Source: Capniomyces stellatus
Taxonomy: Eukaryota; Kickxellomycota; Harpellomycetes; Harpellales; Legeriomycetaceae
Direction of reading: 5' to 3'
Length of the DNA: 64,000 nucleotides
Assembly (NCBI GenBank): GCA_001661515.1
Contig: LUVW01000037.1
Coordinates: 142,958-206,957, forward strand
The notes under the pieces are model-generated. The model searched no databases and was not told the DNA's origin. It saw only the letters and a program-made list of their open reading frames with translations. The translations under genes and the position numbers were made by a program. This document shows, piece after piece, positions 57,401-64,000 of this stretch. Within the stretch, counting starts at the first letter, position 1. The number at the start of each line of letters is the position of its first letter.

Positions 57401-59973
57401 AGAAGTCAAAGGAGAAAGTGCTGGAAAAGTTCTGGCTTATCAGCAAAATGGTTAGGGAAACCAACAAGGGGAATGTCCAGTTTACCATTTCCAACCCCAA
57501 CCCCAAACCTACCCCAAGCGGCAGTGGCCAAGGAAACACAGTCAACTACCTCACCAACAGTCTGCATGTAAACAGGTCTTTGCAAAAGCTGACGGGCAAG
57601 TTTGCCAACTGGGTCAACTTACCAAGCAACAACAACAGCATCAACAAGACTACCGGGACCAACTTGGCTAGCCAAAAGCATATCCAGGCAGAAGGGCTGA
57701 GTCAAAGACAGTTGGTAGGCCAGGTTAGTTACTCCAATTTGGAAACTAGGGCAGGAGTTGTAACTAACTCGAGCACGGATTCAGATTCAGATTCAGATTC
57801 AGATTCAGATTCAGATTCAGATTCAGATTCAGATTCAGATTCAGATTCAGATTCAGATTCGGATTCGGACACAGATTCAGAGTCAGACTCAGGATTGGAA
57901 TCTGAAATCGATATCAGTGCTATCAAGGGACGGAAAATCGAACAGACACCTTCAAGAAAGGTGACGTTGAAGCCAGAGGAAGCAAACCTGTTGTCTAGAA
58001 TATCATATAGGTTGGGACAGGCAGCAAATAGAGTCAAGTTTATGAGGCGAGGACAGGGTAAGGGCAGGAAGCAGAGCGTGAACCAGGACCTGCGAGACTC
58101 GATCAGCGTGATTAACGAGCGAGTGTCGTTTGTCCAGCAACCTGGGTCTGGCTCAGACGTGTCGATTTCGCGTAACCACACACCCAACAACAACCTGCTG
58201 ATCCACAAGAACATCAAGAAGTTGAAAAAGGCGCAAAAGAAGGTGAAGAAGAAGGAGAAGAAGGAAAGGAAACGTCTAAAGAAGCTAAACAAGAGGGAGA
58301 ACAAGAACAAGAGCAAGAGCAAGAGCAAGGAGGCGCATAGCAGCAATATCCTGAACAGCATAATCCATCCACACTCCAGCTCAAAGATGGAAACTAGAGT
58401 AGAAAATATGCGAGTGTCGCAGTCTGAGCCAATCAGCAGGTCACAGCCCTTTGTGGATCCAAAAGTGATATATAGGTCTTCAACCAATTTGCGAAACAGT
58501 TCAGTGGCGCATCTGACCAGCAACGCAAAGTACCCCGAGTCGCCAAACGCGCTGATTATAGATGGAGTGTCTTTAGACATTCTGTTGAAGGATCCAGAGG
58601 CTTCAAAGGAGCTGGTGTTTTTGGCCCCAACGTTCAACTCGGTGATTTGTTGCCGGTCATCGCCGCTGCAAAAATCGCAGGTTGTCAACCTGATCCGCAA
58701 GGGGCTGGGGGTGATTACCCTGGCGATTGGTGATGGGGCCAACGATGTCAGCATGATCCAGGCAGCCAACGTGGGAATAGGAATTTCAGGAGTTGAGGGG
58801 CTGCAGGCTGTCAATGCCTCGGACTACTCGATTTCCAAGTTCCACTTTTTGCAGAATCTGCTGCTGGTGCACGGGCTGTTCAATTACATACGTATCAGTG
58901 AGGCTATTTTGTACTTTTTCTACAAGAACTGCATTTGGGCAATTGCGCCAATCTGGTTTGCGTTTTTCTGCCGCTTCAGTGCAAATCTCTTCTACGAGTA
59001 CGTCTACATCCAGTCCTATAATCTGATGTTTACCGTGTTCCCCGTCTTCTTTTTAGGTGCTGTTGACAAGCCCTTCAACTATAAAACCGCTATGCTCTAC
59101 ACAGGCTCCTACAAAGCCGGAATCAAAAACTCCTACTTTAGCAACAAAAAGTTCTTTATGTACATGCTCGATGGCGTCTACCAGTCCGCCGTTGTCTTCT
59201 TCATGTTCTACCTCTTCATCCAGTACAATGCCACACCCCTTAACTCCAACGGCAAGGTCTGGAGCATCGAGAACTTTTCCACTGGTGTTGTCTTCGCCAT
59301 TGTTGCCTGTGCCACTCTCACCGCCTGCATGGACGCCTACCAATGGAACTGGATCATTGTCTCAATGCTGTGTTTTTCCTTGATCTCCTACTTTTTTGTC
59401 ACCTTCATTGCCGGCTTCTTCAACGCCGACTCTGGCCTCCACGCATTCAACGAGGCCTACCCCACCGTTGCCTTCTGGACCGCATTGGCCATGGGTGTCT
59501 TGATCGCCATTTTGCCCCACTTTATAATGGTCTACTACACGCGTGTTCTCAAGCCCAAGGACATTGATGTCATCAGAGAAATCAAGATTCTTCGCAGACC
59601 TTGGTACGGCCAGGTCCACATTGACCCTGAAAATGCCCTCAACAACACCAACATGCTTGTAAGGTCAAAGTCCAAATCCAAATCCAAATCCAAGTCCAAA
59701 TCCAAGTCTAAATCCAAGTCCAAATCAAGAACCAATTCAAAGACCGGTCCAAAGACCAAATCAATGTCCAAAACCGGTCATTCTTCTCACTCAAAGCATC
59801 ACTCAAATGTACTCAACAACTACCAGTTCAGCCCTAACCAGCTGTTCTCCAGCCCCGACTTTAGCCATCAGCAATCCTCCAGCATTCCTTTGCAATCCAA
59901 TTCTAACGTTGACATTGATTTATTACCCAATTTCTCTTCATCAAAAATCCCCAAGTCTAACCAAAAACAATAA
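54406..59973 (+). CDS. P4-type ATPase, phospholipid flippase (Dnf/ATP10-like)
   Basis: Intronless 1855-residue protein; yeast Dnf1 is about 1570. P4-ATPases flip phospholipids to the cytosolic leaflet, usually with a Cdc50 partner. Landmarks: first membrane pair with YRQFKRAANVYFLIMTTIQL and AFKDALEDWRRH; actuator motif DLDGETNLKPR (about 242); TM4 with PVSLYVSIEVIK; phosphorylation motif DKTGTLT (about 470); nucleotide domain with YSAESPDEASLVLAARNFGF; WVLTGDKMETAINIGFA (about 972); hinge GDGANDVSMIQAANVGIGIS (about 1442); then six C-terminal helices. About 440 residues separate GDKMETA from ICCRSSPLQK, far more than the usual 100-150. The insert contains a Ser-Asp tract and a basic Lys-rich segment. 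The C-terminal tail contains a Ser-Lys tract. Sequence around PPFKRSKLER favours the Dnf1/2-ATP10 group. Confidence 0.95.
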   Translation: MSQGGVLNLVKRKFKKVFGKDNGDRTRIKMALWPSRKVYMNIDVPSEEKELHRNTYCTNEVFTAQYTLLTFLPKNLYRQFKRAANVYFLIMTTIQLIPYFSIGSPALAVLPLISVLFITAFKDALEDWRRHLNDSRFNKTKTAIMRNWENKNIMAHEENIPINENIFVRMFKKKKKSVFPSFWLDEKYNRVDGGKPVEEQSTWRDIRVGDVLLIKTGEAVPADVLILSTSNEDGGCFADSKDLDGETNLKPRTSLKEFKEYRGLAGVTQLKMVVESEPPSDNMFTAKSKVMMYTEGKERVLVSGINNMLLRGMVVRNTEWVFGLVIYTGAQTKVVLNSGPPPFKRSKLERMMNKQVIMNFVLLVVLCLGCAIAAVMMYVYNDHEVGNLLYLDGSIGFFRYFFESFLSSLVMFQNIIPVSLYVSIEVIKILHAFFIYNDLQMYDSERDIRCIPRNWSISDDMGQIEYIFSDKTGTLTRNVMDFRMCSINGVVYGKQLPGDELDVVKGMRAQDEVERRNFVGVLGDVESTTRMSEAGMRDNVFESIEMEEDVPLARRKQVAKYVSAMRRVFEPRYVDLGDGVTGDDGSYTFVDERLFEDMLPGLSSETSTLNIVTKFTSKENANGAYTSDSNDTNGTQGTHSTQSTEKAESVKRVEQAKHIDNFLLGLVLCHTVQVESLEKEKAADGVENGAGAFDEETSKSLRVLGKTGLKKIFGKNASGNLSIANSLNIARHNRNKTNTSSIANMSYLAGQEADNKVQSIAQRSVKSLLTSEQIKYSAESPDEASLVLAARNFGFTFLSRKRDQVDVDIRGSEHSFTVLATIEFDSTRKRMSTIVRRPAPWNDIVLYTKGADSFVLDLLRPVDDNETAEIRRRKHTFEQIDAFADAGLRTLVLAYRVVSEEEFSEWDVIYTNALTSIKNDREKLMADASAMIERNLELVGSTAIEDKLQENVPECIAALRSAFIKVWVLTGDKMETAINIGFASNLLSKNMELWKLDGKKSKEKVLEKFWLISKMVRETNKGNVQFTISNPNPKPTPSGSGQGNTVNYLTNSLHVNRSLQKLTGKFANWVNLPSNNNSINKTTGTNLASQKHIQAEGLSQRQLVGQVSYSNLETRAGVVTNSSTDSDSDSDSDSDSDSDSDSDSDSDSDSDSDSDTDSESDSGLESEIDISAIKGRKIEQTPSRKVTLKPEEANLLSRISYRLGQAANRVKFMRRGQGKGRKQSVNQDLRDSISVINERVSFVQQPGSGSDVSISRNHTPNNNLLIHKNIKKLKKAQKKVKKKEKKERKRLKKLNKRENKNKSKSKSKEAHSSNILNSIIHPHSSSKMETRVENMRVSQSEPISRSQPFVDPKVIYRSSTNLRNSSVAHLTSNAKYPESPNALIIDGVSLDILLKDPEASKELVFLAPTFNSVICCRSSPLQKSQVVNLIRKGLGVITLAIGDGANDVSMIQAANVGIGISGVEGLQAVNASDYSISKFHFLQNLLLVHGLFNYIRISEAILYFFYKNCIWAIAPIWFAFFCRFSANLFYEYVYIQSYNLMFTVFPVFFLGAVDKPFNYKTAMLYTGSYKAGIKNSYFSNKKFFMYMLDGVYQSAVVFFMFYLFIQYNATPLNSNGKVWSIENFSTGVVFAIVACATLTACMDAYQWNWIIVSMLCFSLISYFFVTFIAGFFNADSGLHAFNEAYPTVAFWTALAMGVLIAILPHFIMVYYTRVLKPKDIDVIREIKILRRPWYGQVHIDPENALNNTNMLVRSKSKSKSKSKSKSKSKSKSKSRTNSKTGPKTKSMSKTGHSSHSKHHSNVLNNYQFSPNQLFSSPDFSHQQSSSIPLQSNSNVDIDLLPNFSSSKIPKSNQKQ
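57778..57867 (+). repeat. GATTCA hexanucleotide tract coding (Asp-Ser)n
   Basis: About 15 near-identical in-frame GATTCA units inside the P4-ATPase insert, with only GATTCG variants at the end. The nucleotide-level uniformity shows recent slippage rather than long-term selection alone. Confidence 0.95.
59665..59726 (+). repeat. TCCAAA-type tract coding (Ser-Lys)n
   Basis: About ten in-frame TCCAAA/TCCAAG units near the P4-ATPase C-terminus, giving an alternating Ser-Lys tail. Confidence 0.93.
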
Positions 59974-60335
59974 CTCGATTTTTTTTCTAGCTTGGATTTA
60001 CTTTATTTTTATTTTTTTCCATTTACTTATACTTTTTTTTTCTTTTCTTTCTCACTTTGATTCTTTTATTTACACCTTTTATATTGCCACCAGTTTGAAA
60101 TCAATTCTCAACTTTAACCAACTGATTGTTTATTAATCCATTCAGTTTATTAATCTATTAAGTTTATCCCTAATTCGGACTAATACCCACAACAATAGTT
60201 GACGGCAAAGCTTGTCCACATTTTACCCGTCTCTTGTGACAAACCAGCCGGTTATTAGTTTCTTATTTTTGAATTCAACCGGTTTATACCAATCATTCCA
60301 TGTTAAAGCCTATTCTTTAGCTTCTTTACTTTTTT

Positions 60336-60370
<35 letters not shown>

Positions 60371-61306
60371 CAACCCCACATTCATGAGTAAATTACTTTT
60401 AAAAATAATTTAATGAACTGTACGAATATTGAATGTCTAAACTTGCTGGCCTTTAAAAAATTAAACTCAATAGTAATCAACACCAAGAACAATAAAGTGT
60501 GGGGGGTGAGAAGGAGGAAATGTTTCTTGGCTATAAATAAACACAATAACAATCATTTTATATAAATTTGCTTGAGCTCGATATACTGAAATGTGTTTAT
60601 TTATCGAGTTTGCAAGTATAAAATTTCACTGGGATACTTTTGTATTGCCAAAGTGTGTTTTGGTTGTGATTATGTCGTCGTATTAGGAAAGGCGGAAGGT
60701 GTCAATTCAAGCGTGTAAAGAGTGTAAATATACCCCAAGGCTTGTATAAAAATTTAAAATCGGTTTTAGGAAACTTTGTGTTTATAAATATGCTCATTAC
60801 TTTTTTTTCTTTTCTAATATATACATACAAGTCAAATAAAAGTATACGAATATTATTTTCACTTTATAAAAAAAAATAAAACCTTTTTCATCTAAACAAA
60901 TGTGCAACTAGTTGGTAGATATTGGGTGATTTTATGTCTAGTTGCTCATTGTTTTTCAACTTTCAACTTTCAATATTCAATATTCGTGCTTTTTCCCTTT
61001 CATTTATGAATGACACACAACTTGTAGTATAACCATTTGCATGTCAGTCTTAATCGGTATTGTCTACTTGGTTGAACATCAAATATTAAATAAGTAGATA
61101 GTAAAATCAATCAGTAGCCAAGAGCATCACTTGCAGTATATATTATTTCAGCCAAAAATACAATATAACATAACATAAAATAAAATAAATTAAAGGATAA
61201 AAGAATAAAACAAGCAATACGCACACAAAAAGAAGCTGCAAAGGATTGTATACATATAAAAAAACAAATAGTTGCAATTAAATAAGCGCCGCACATACTA
61301 CATGCT
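59974..61306. other. Intergenic region, P4-ATPase to unknown large gene
   Basis: C/T-rich 3' flank with a 30-base T run near 60340-60370, then AT-rich. No gene seen. Confidence 0.6.
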
Positions 61307-64000
61307 ATGAGTCAGTTGCAGGAGTGGCAGGTTATTAGAGATGGGATAGACTTGCTGCGCCAAGAAGCCGAGTTTCAGAACCAGCAGCAAGTCGCTGCAG
61401 TATGTCAAGCGTATCTCGAACAGTTCAAGCCACAGGCACAGAACGCCACTCAGTTTGACTCATCCTTATGCGTCGATGGTTTCACAAGCCTGATTTGCTA
61501 CTGCCTGAGGCCAAGGCACTCGGCCAATATTAACACCGTTGTTCTAATCATCCTAGTTCAAATTCTTGGGTCAAACGTGGTTCCTTCAGACTTATTTTGC
61601 ACAAAACAGAACCCCGAAAAACTCAACAGCTGGCTCAAAAAGTGGGAGGAGGAGGAAGCCCACGGCGAGTCTATGCTATGGTTTCTGGGTAGGTCCAAAA
61701 AAAAGCATAATTCAAGCGACCCTAGCAGCAACGCTACCGCCAGCAACGAAGACGGCAGTGAGGGTAATTGCGAGCCAATAGAAAACAACCAGCTGTTGGC
61801 ACTAGGCTTGGACGGACTCAACTCCCACCTGTCTCTTGGAAAGCTTATTTTAACTTTAAAAAGAATATACCATGTTTTCGGTGCCCAACACGAATTTATT
61901 TCACAACATCAAACTTGGTTTGACACCATCATACAAACCGCCTGCAAGCTAATCGATGGATCCAAATCAACAGAAAGACTCCAGTCCCAAGTACATGTGA
62001 TTATCGACATTGTGTCCAGACCTGCAGGGTCCAGCCACGCTTTTGGAAAGGCAAAACTCGAATTGTTGTCCGCAACATCTTTAGCCGCAGTTTTACAGAC
62101 TTTAGGCACATTGATGCTGCATTCCGAATATCCCAAAGTGCGCGAAGCTTCCAAAGGCACCTTGGCCAACCTGCTCCAGCACTATACTGTGGTTTTGCAT
62201 GCCGATATGGAGTACCAAGTTCTAAACGTCAACGAGCAGCAGCCAAAACGATCTGCTGTCAAGTTGCTACAGGTGCAAAACGGACAGTTGGTGTTCCTGC
62301 TGTTGGTTTGCTGGAACTCTGCAATGCTGCAAGAGAACAACTCTTGGTTTGGAGGCGACTCGGTAAAAAGTATAATCACAGGAAAGTCGCAGCTGAACAG
62401 AGAAAATATTGACATTAAAAAACTGGCCCGGTTTGAAAGCAGTGTGTGCTTGGATATCTTTAGTTTGGAAAGTGAAAACGCCTGCGTGGTGTTGCTTGAC
62501 TTGCTACACAAGTTTATCAACAGCGCAGGTCATTCTGCAGCTCGAACAAACGCCACACTCGCTCAAGCTGACAAAACACACATTGCGGATCGGCTTTGTG
62601 CCGTCAAGGCACTTGAGGAAAATATATTTTATAAAATACTCAAGTTTATTCCAAATCTCGTTGGTGCTTATGGCATGTCAAAACACCCGGCGGTGTTTGA
62701 AAAGGCACATGTGCTGTTTATGGACATTTTAGGTAATGTAAGCGAGTGCACAGTGACTGAACTAAAAAACCTAATAGAGTTGGTTTATGTTCCACTGGTT
62801 TCTGTGCAAGTCTTGGCTGACAGCGGTGAGATCAAGGAGATAGGAGGATATAACAGAATATCAGTAGAAGGCAGCCTTGGTAGCTACAACGATCGGTTGA
62901 AGGCGTGTCAGCTGATGGCGCTGTCTGGGGTTGGCAAGTTGCTAACAATTAAAAGCGTGTATTTGAGATTGCATGCTGAAAGAGATGGACAGGAACTAGA
63001 TGCACTTAAAAAAACAACAGGATACGAAGAGGTGATTGAGGGTCTGTGTAAGCAAGTGAAAAACGGACTCCATGCATTTTCTATATATTACATTGAAAGC
63101 AGAAAGGATCTGGAACGTAAGAAAGAAATGGAAGGCTTGACAAACAAATCATTAAAAAGAAACATCCAGTACGCGCGTGATCTGGCCAAGAGCTACGCAT
63201 TCAAAATAACTAGAGAAAGCAGCAAGTACGTTGAAGTTGATGCCGAGTACCAGAGAAAGGCGTCTCTAAACGCACTGGAGAGTTTGTCCAGATTATGTAC
63301 AGTGTCTAGAGTGTATACAGAGAGCAAGTTTACCAACGGCTATATTGGAGCGGCAAAAGCTAGTGCCAATGGAAAAATCAGCGGTTCTACAGAAATGAAG
63401 CGAAATGACAGTTTTGATTTAAACAACGAGTCTGTGCTGAGCAGAGAGGTTTGGGTGGATAACGGGAAGAGCAACGAGAACAAAAAAAAGTTGGTTGGGT
63501 CTAGAGATATAATTAGCGAAATCGATGGCATTGACACAGCGTTGACTCCGTTTAACTTGGCGGTACAGGATTTGTTTAAAAAGACTCCAAACAGGTTCAC
63601 AGTAAAGGAGATAGAATGTGTATTGTTGAGGCTTGCAGTAAAGTATAGTAGCGAGAATAAGGATATTGGCCACGGGATAAATTACTACTACAGTGTTGGG
63701 TATGTGATATTGCTGCTCAACACTTGTGTTCAGTTGGATTCTGACTTTGAAGCCTTGGATAAAGATGCAATTGAGGCTATTGTAGAGCCAGGCTTAATAT
63801 GCTGTAGTGCTGGAAATATTGATGTGCACATTGGATTTGAGAACAAGGATGATATTAGTATGGAAAGTCTGGTTAATGGTAGCACAAACATCGGTAGTTT
63901 CAAATCGGTTCTGCAGTCATGTACTTTGCTTGATAAAACCAGTGCATACCAAAATAAGCGTGGGCACAGTAGTGTTGCGCAAGGATGTTTGGCACAGACA
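61307..64000 (+). CDS. Large helical protein of unknown identity, 3'-partial
   Basis: A single frame is open from ATG 61307 to the last base, 898 codons with no stop, so the gene runs off the window. It starts MSQLQEWQVIRDGIDLLRQE. Composition is that of a soluble alpha-helical repeat protein (HEAT-like): many Leu/Ala/Val-rich helices such as LNSHLSLGKLILTLKRIYHV and NACVVLLDLLHKFI. Polar, probably disordered inserts lie near residues 127-160 and 685-740. Near residues 750-810 KEIECVLLRLAVKYSSEN and YYSVGYVILLLNTCVQLD faintly recall the second half of a Sec7 (ARF-GEF) domain, which would fit a Sec7/BIG-type protein with a long helical N-terminus. The typical GEF glutamate motif is not there, so this identification is weak. 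Confidence 0.75.
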   Translation, partial: MSQLQEWQVIRDGIDLLRQEAEFQNQQQVAAVCQAYLEQFKPQAQNATQFDSSLCVDGFTSLICYCLRPRHSANINTVVLIILVQILGSNVVPSDLFCTKQNPEKLNSWLKKWEEEEAHGESMLWFLGRSKKKHNSSDPSSNATASNEDGSEGNCEPIENNQLLALGLDGLNSHLSLGKLILTLKRIYHVFGAQHEFISQHQTWFDTIIQTACKLIDGSKSTERLQSQVHVIIDIVSRPAGSSHAFGKAKLELLSATSLAAVLQTLGTLMLHSEYPKVREASKGTLANLLQHYTVVLHADMEYQVLNVNEQQPKRSAVKLLQVQNGQLVFLLLVCWNSAMLQENNSWFGGDSVKSIITGKSQLNRENIDIKKLARFESSVCLDIFSLESENACVVLLDLLHKFINSAGHSAARTNATLAQADKTHIADRLCAVKALEENIFYKILKFIPNLVGAYGMSKHPAVFEKAHVLFMDILGNVSECTVTELKNLIELVYVPLVSVQVLADSGEIKEIGGYNRISVEGSLGSYNDRLKACQLMALSGVGKLLTIKSVYLRLHAERDGQELDALKKTTGYEEVIEGLCKQVKNGLHAFSIYYIESRKDLERKKEMEGLTNKSLKRNIQYARDLAKSYAFKITRESSKYVEVDAEYQRKASLNALESLSRLCTVSRVYTESKFTNGYIGAAKASANGKISGSTEMKRNDSFDLNNESVLSREVWVDNGKSNENKKKLVGSRDIISEIDGIDTALTPFNLAVQDLFKKTPNRFTVKEIECVLLRLAVKYSSENKDIGHGINYYYSVGYVILLLNTCVQLDSDFEALDKDAIEAIVEPGLICCSAGNIDVHIGFENKDDISMESLVNGSTNIGSFKSVLQSCTLLDKTSAYQNKRGHSSVAQGCLAQT

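Noticed and set aside
57729..58814. 361-codon minus-strand frame opposite the P4-ATPase
   Set aside because: Antisense of the (DS)n and Lys-rich segments; the + strand protein is certain and fully explains it.

Overview
The window is nuclear DNA of an intron-rich, fairly AT-rich fungus. The fungal signs are a Ste20/PAK-type kinase with a CRIB motif, SAGA subunit Spt3, an Aim41-type YqeY protein, a Vhc1-type cation-chloride cotransporter, a Dnf-like lipid flippase and peroxisomal TES1/ACOT8-type thioesterases. Introns are mostly 70-200 bases with GTAAGT-like donors and acceptors usually ending in TAG. Exon joins were worked out by hand from frame, splice phase and remembered family sequence; no database search was run. 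The lineage is not settled. An early-diverging fungus is my guess, because CapZ, peflin-like, pterin dehydratase and bacterial-type amino-acid permease genes sit together, but this is inference.

Left part (1-24.7 kb): the 3' part of a CapZ alpha gene, Pescadillo, E2 enzyme UBC8/UBE2H, a penta-EF-hand protein, a 3.5 kb purine-rich gene-free stretch leading into a PAK kinase, SPT3, a five-exon SLC12 cotransporter, and a single-exon APC/CAT-type amino-acid permease. Five 7-bp AGATAAC-type units run straight into the permease start codon.

Middle (25.4-36.8 kb): the most striking region is a head-to-tail array of five acyl-CoA thioesterase genes on the minus strand. All have the same six-exon structure: the four internal exons are 66, 68, 76 and 107 nt in every copy, with identical phases. 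The C-termini differ: three end in the canonical peroxisomal signal SKL, one in STL and one in SNL. This suggests an expanded peroxisomal acyl-CoA hydrolysing family that may be splitting between compartments.

Right part (37.8-64 kb): SRP68, an Aim41-like protein, a two-exon protein of unknown function, an ATP-binding-type universal stress protein, pterin-4a-carbinolamine dehydratase, coatomer zeta, about 4.6 kb with only weak gene candidates, a 1855-residue P4-ATPase with Ser-Asp and Ser-Lys tracts, and the first 898 codons of a large unidentified protein that runs off the window end.

Across several long genes the sense strand is purine-rich upstream and over most of the coding region, then becomes C/T-rich in the last 0.5-1 kb and the 3' flank. 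Two assembly gaps lie inside C/G homopolymers.
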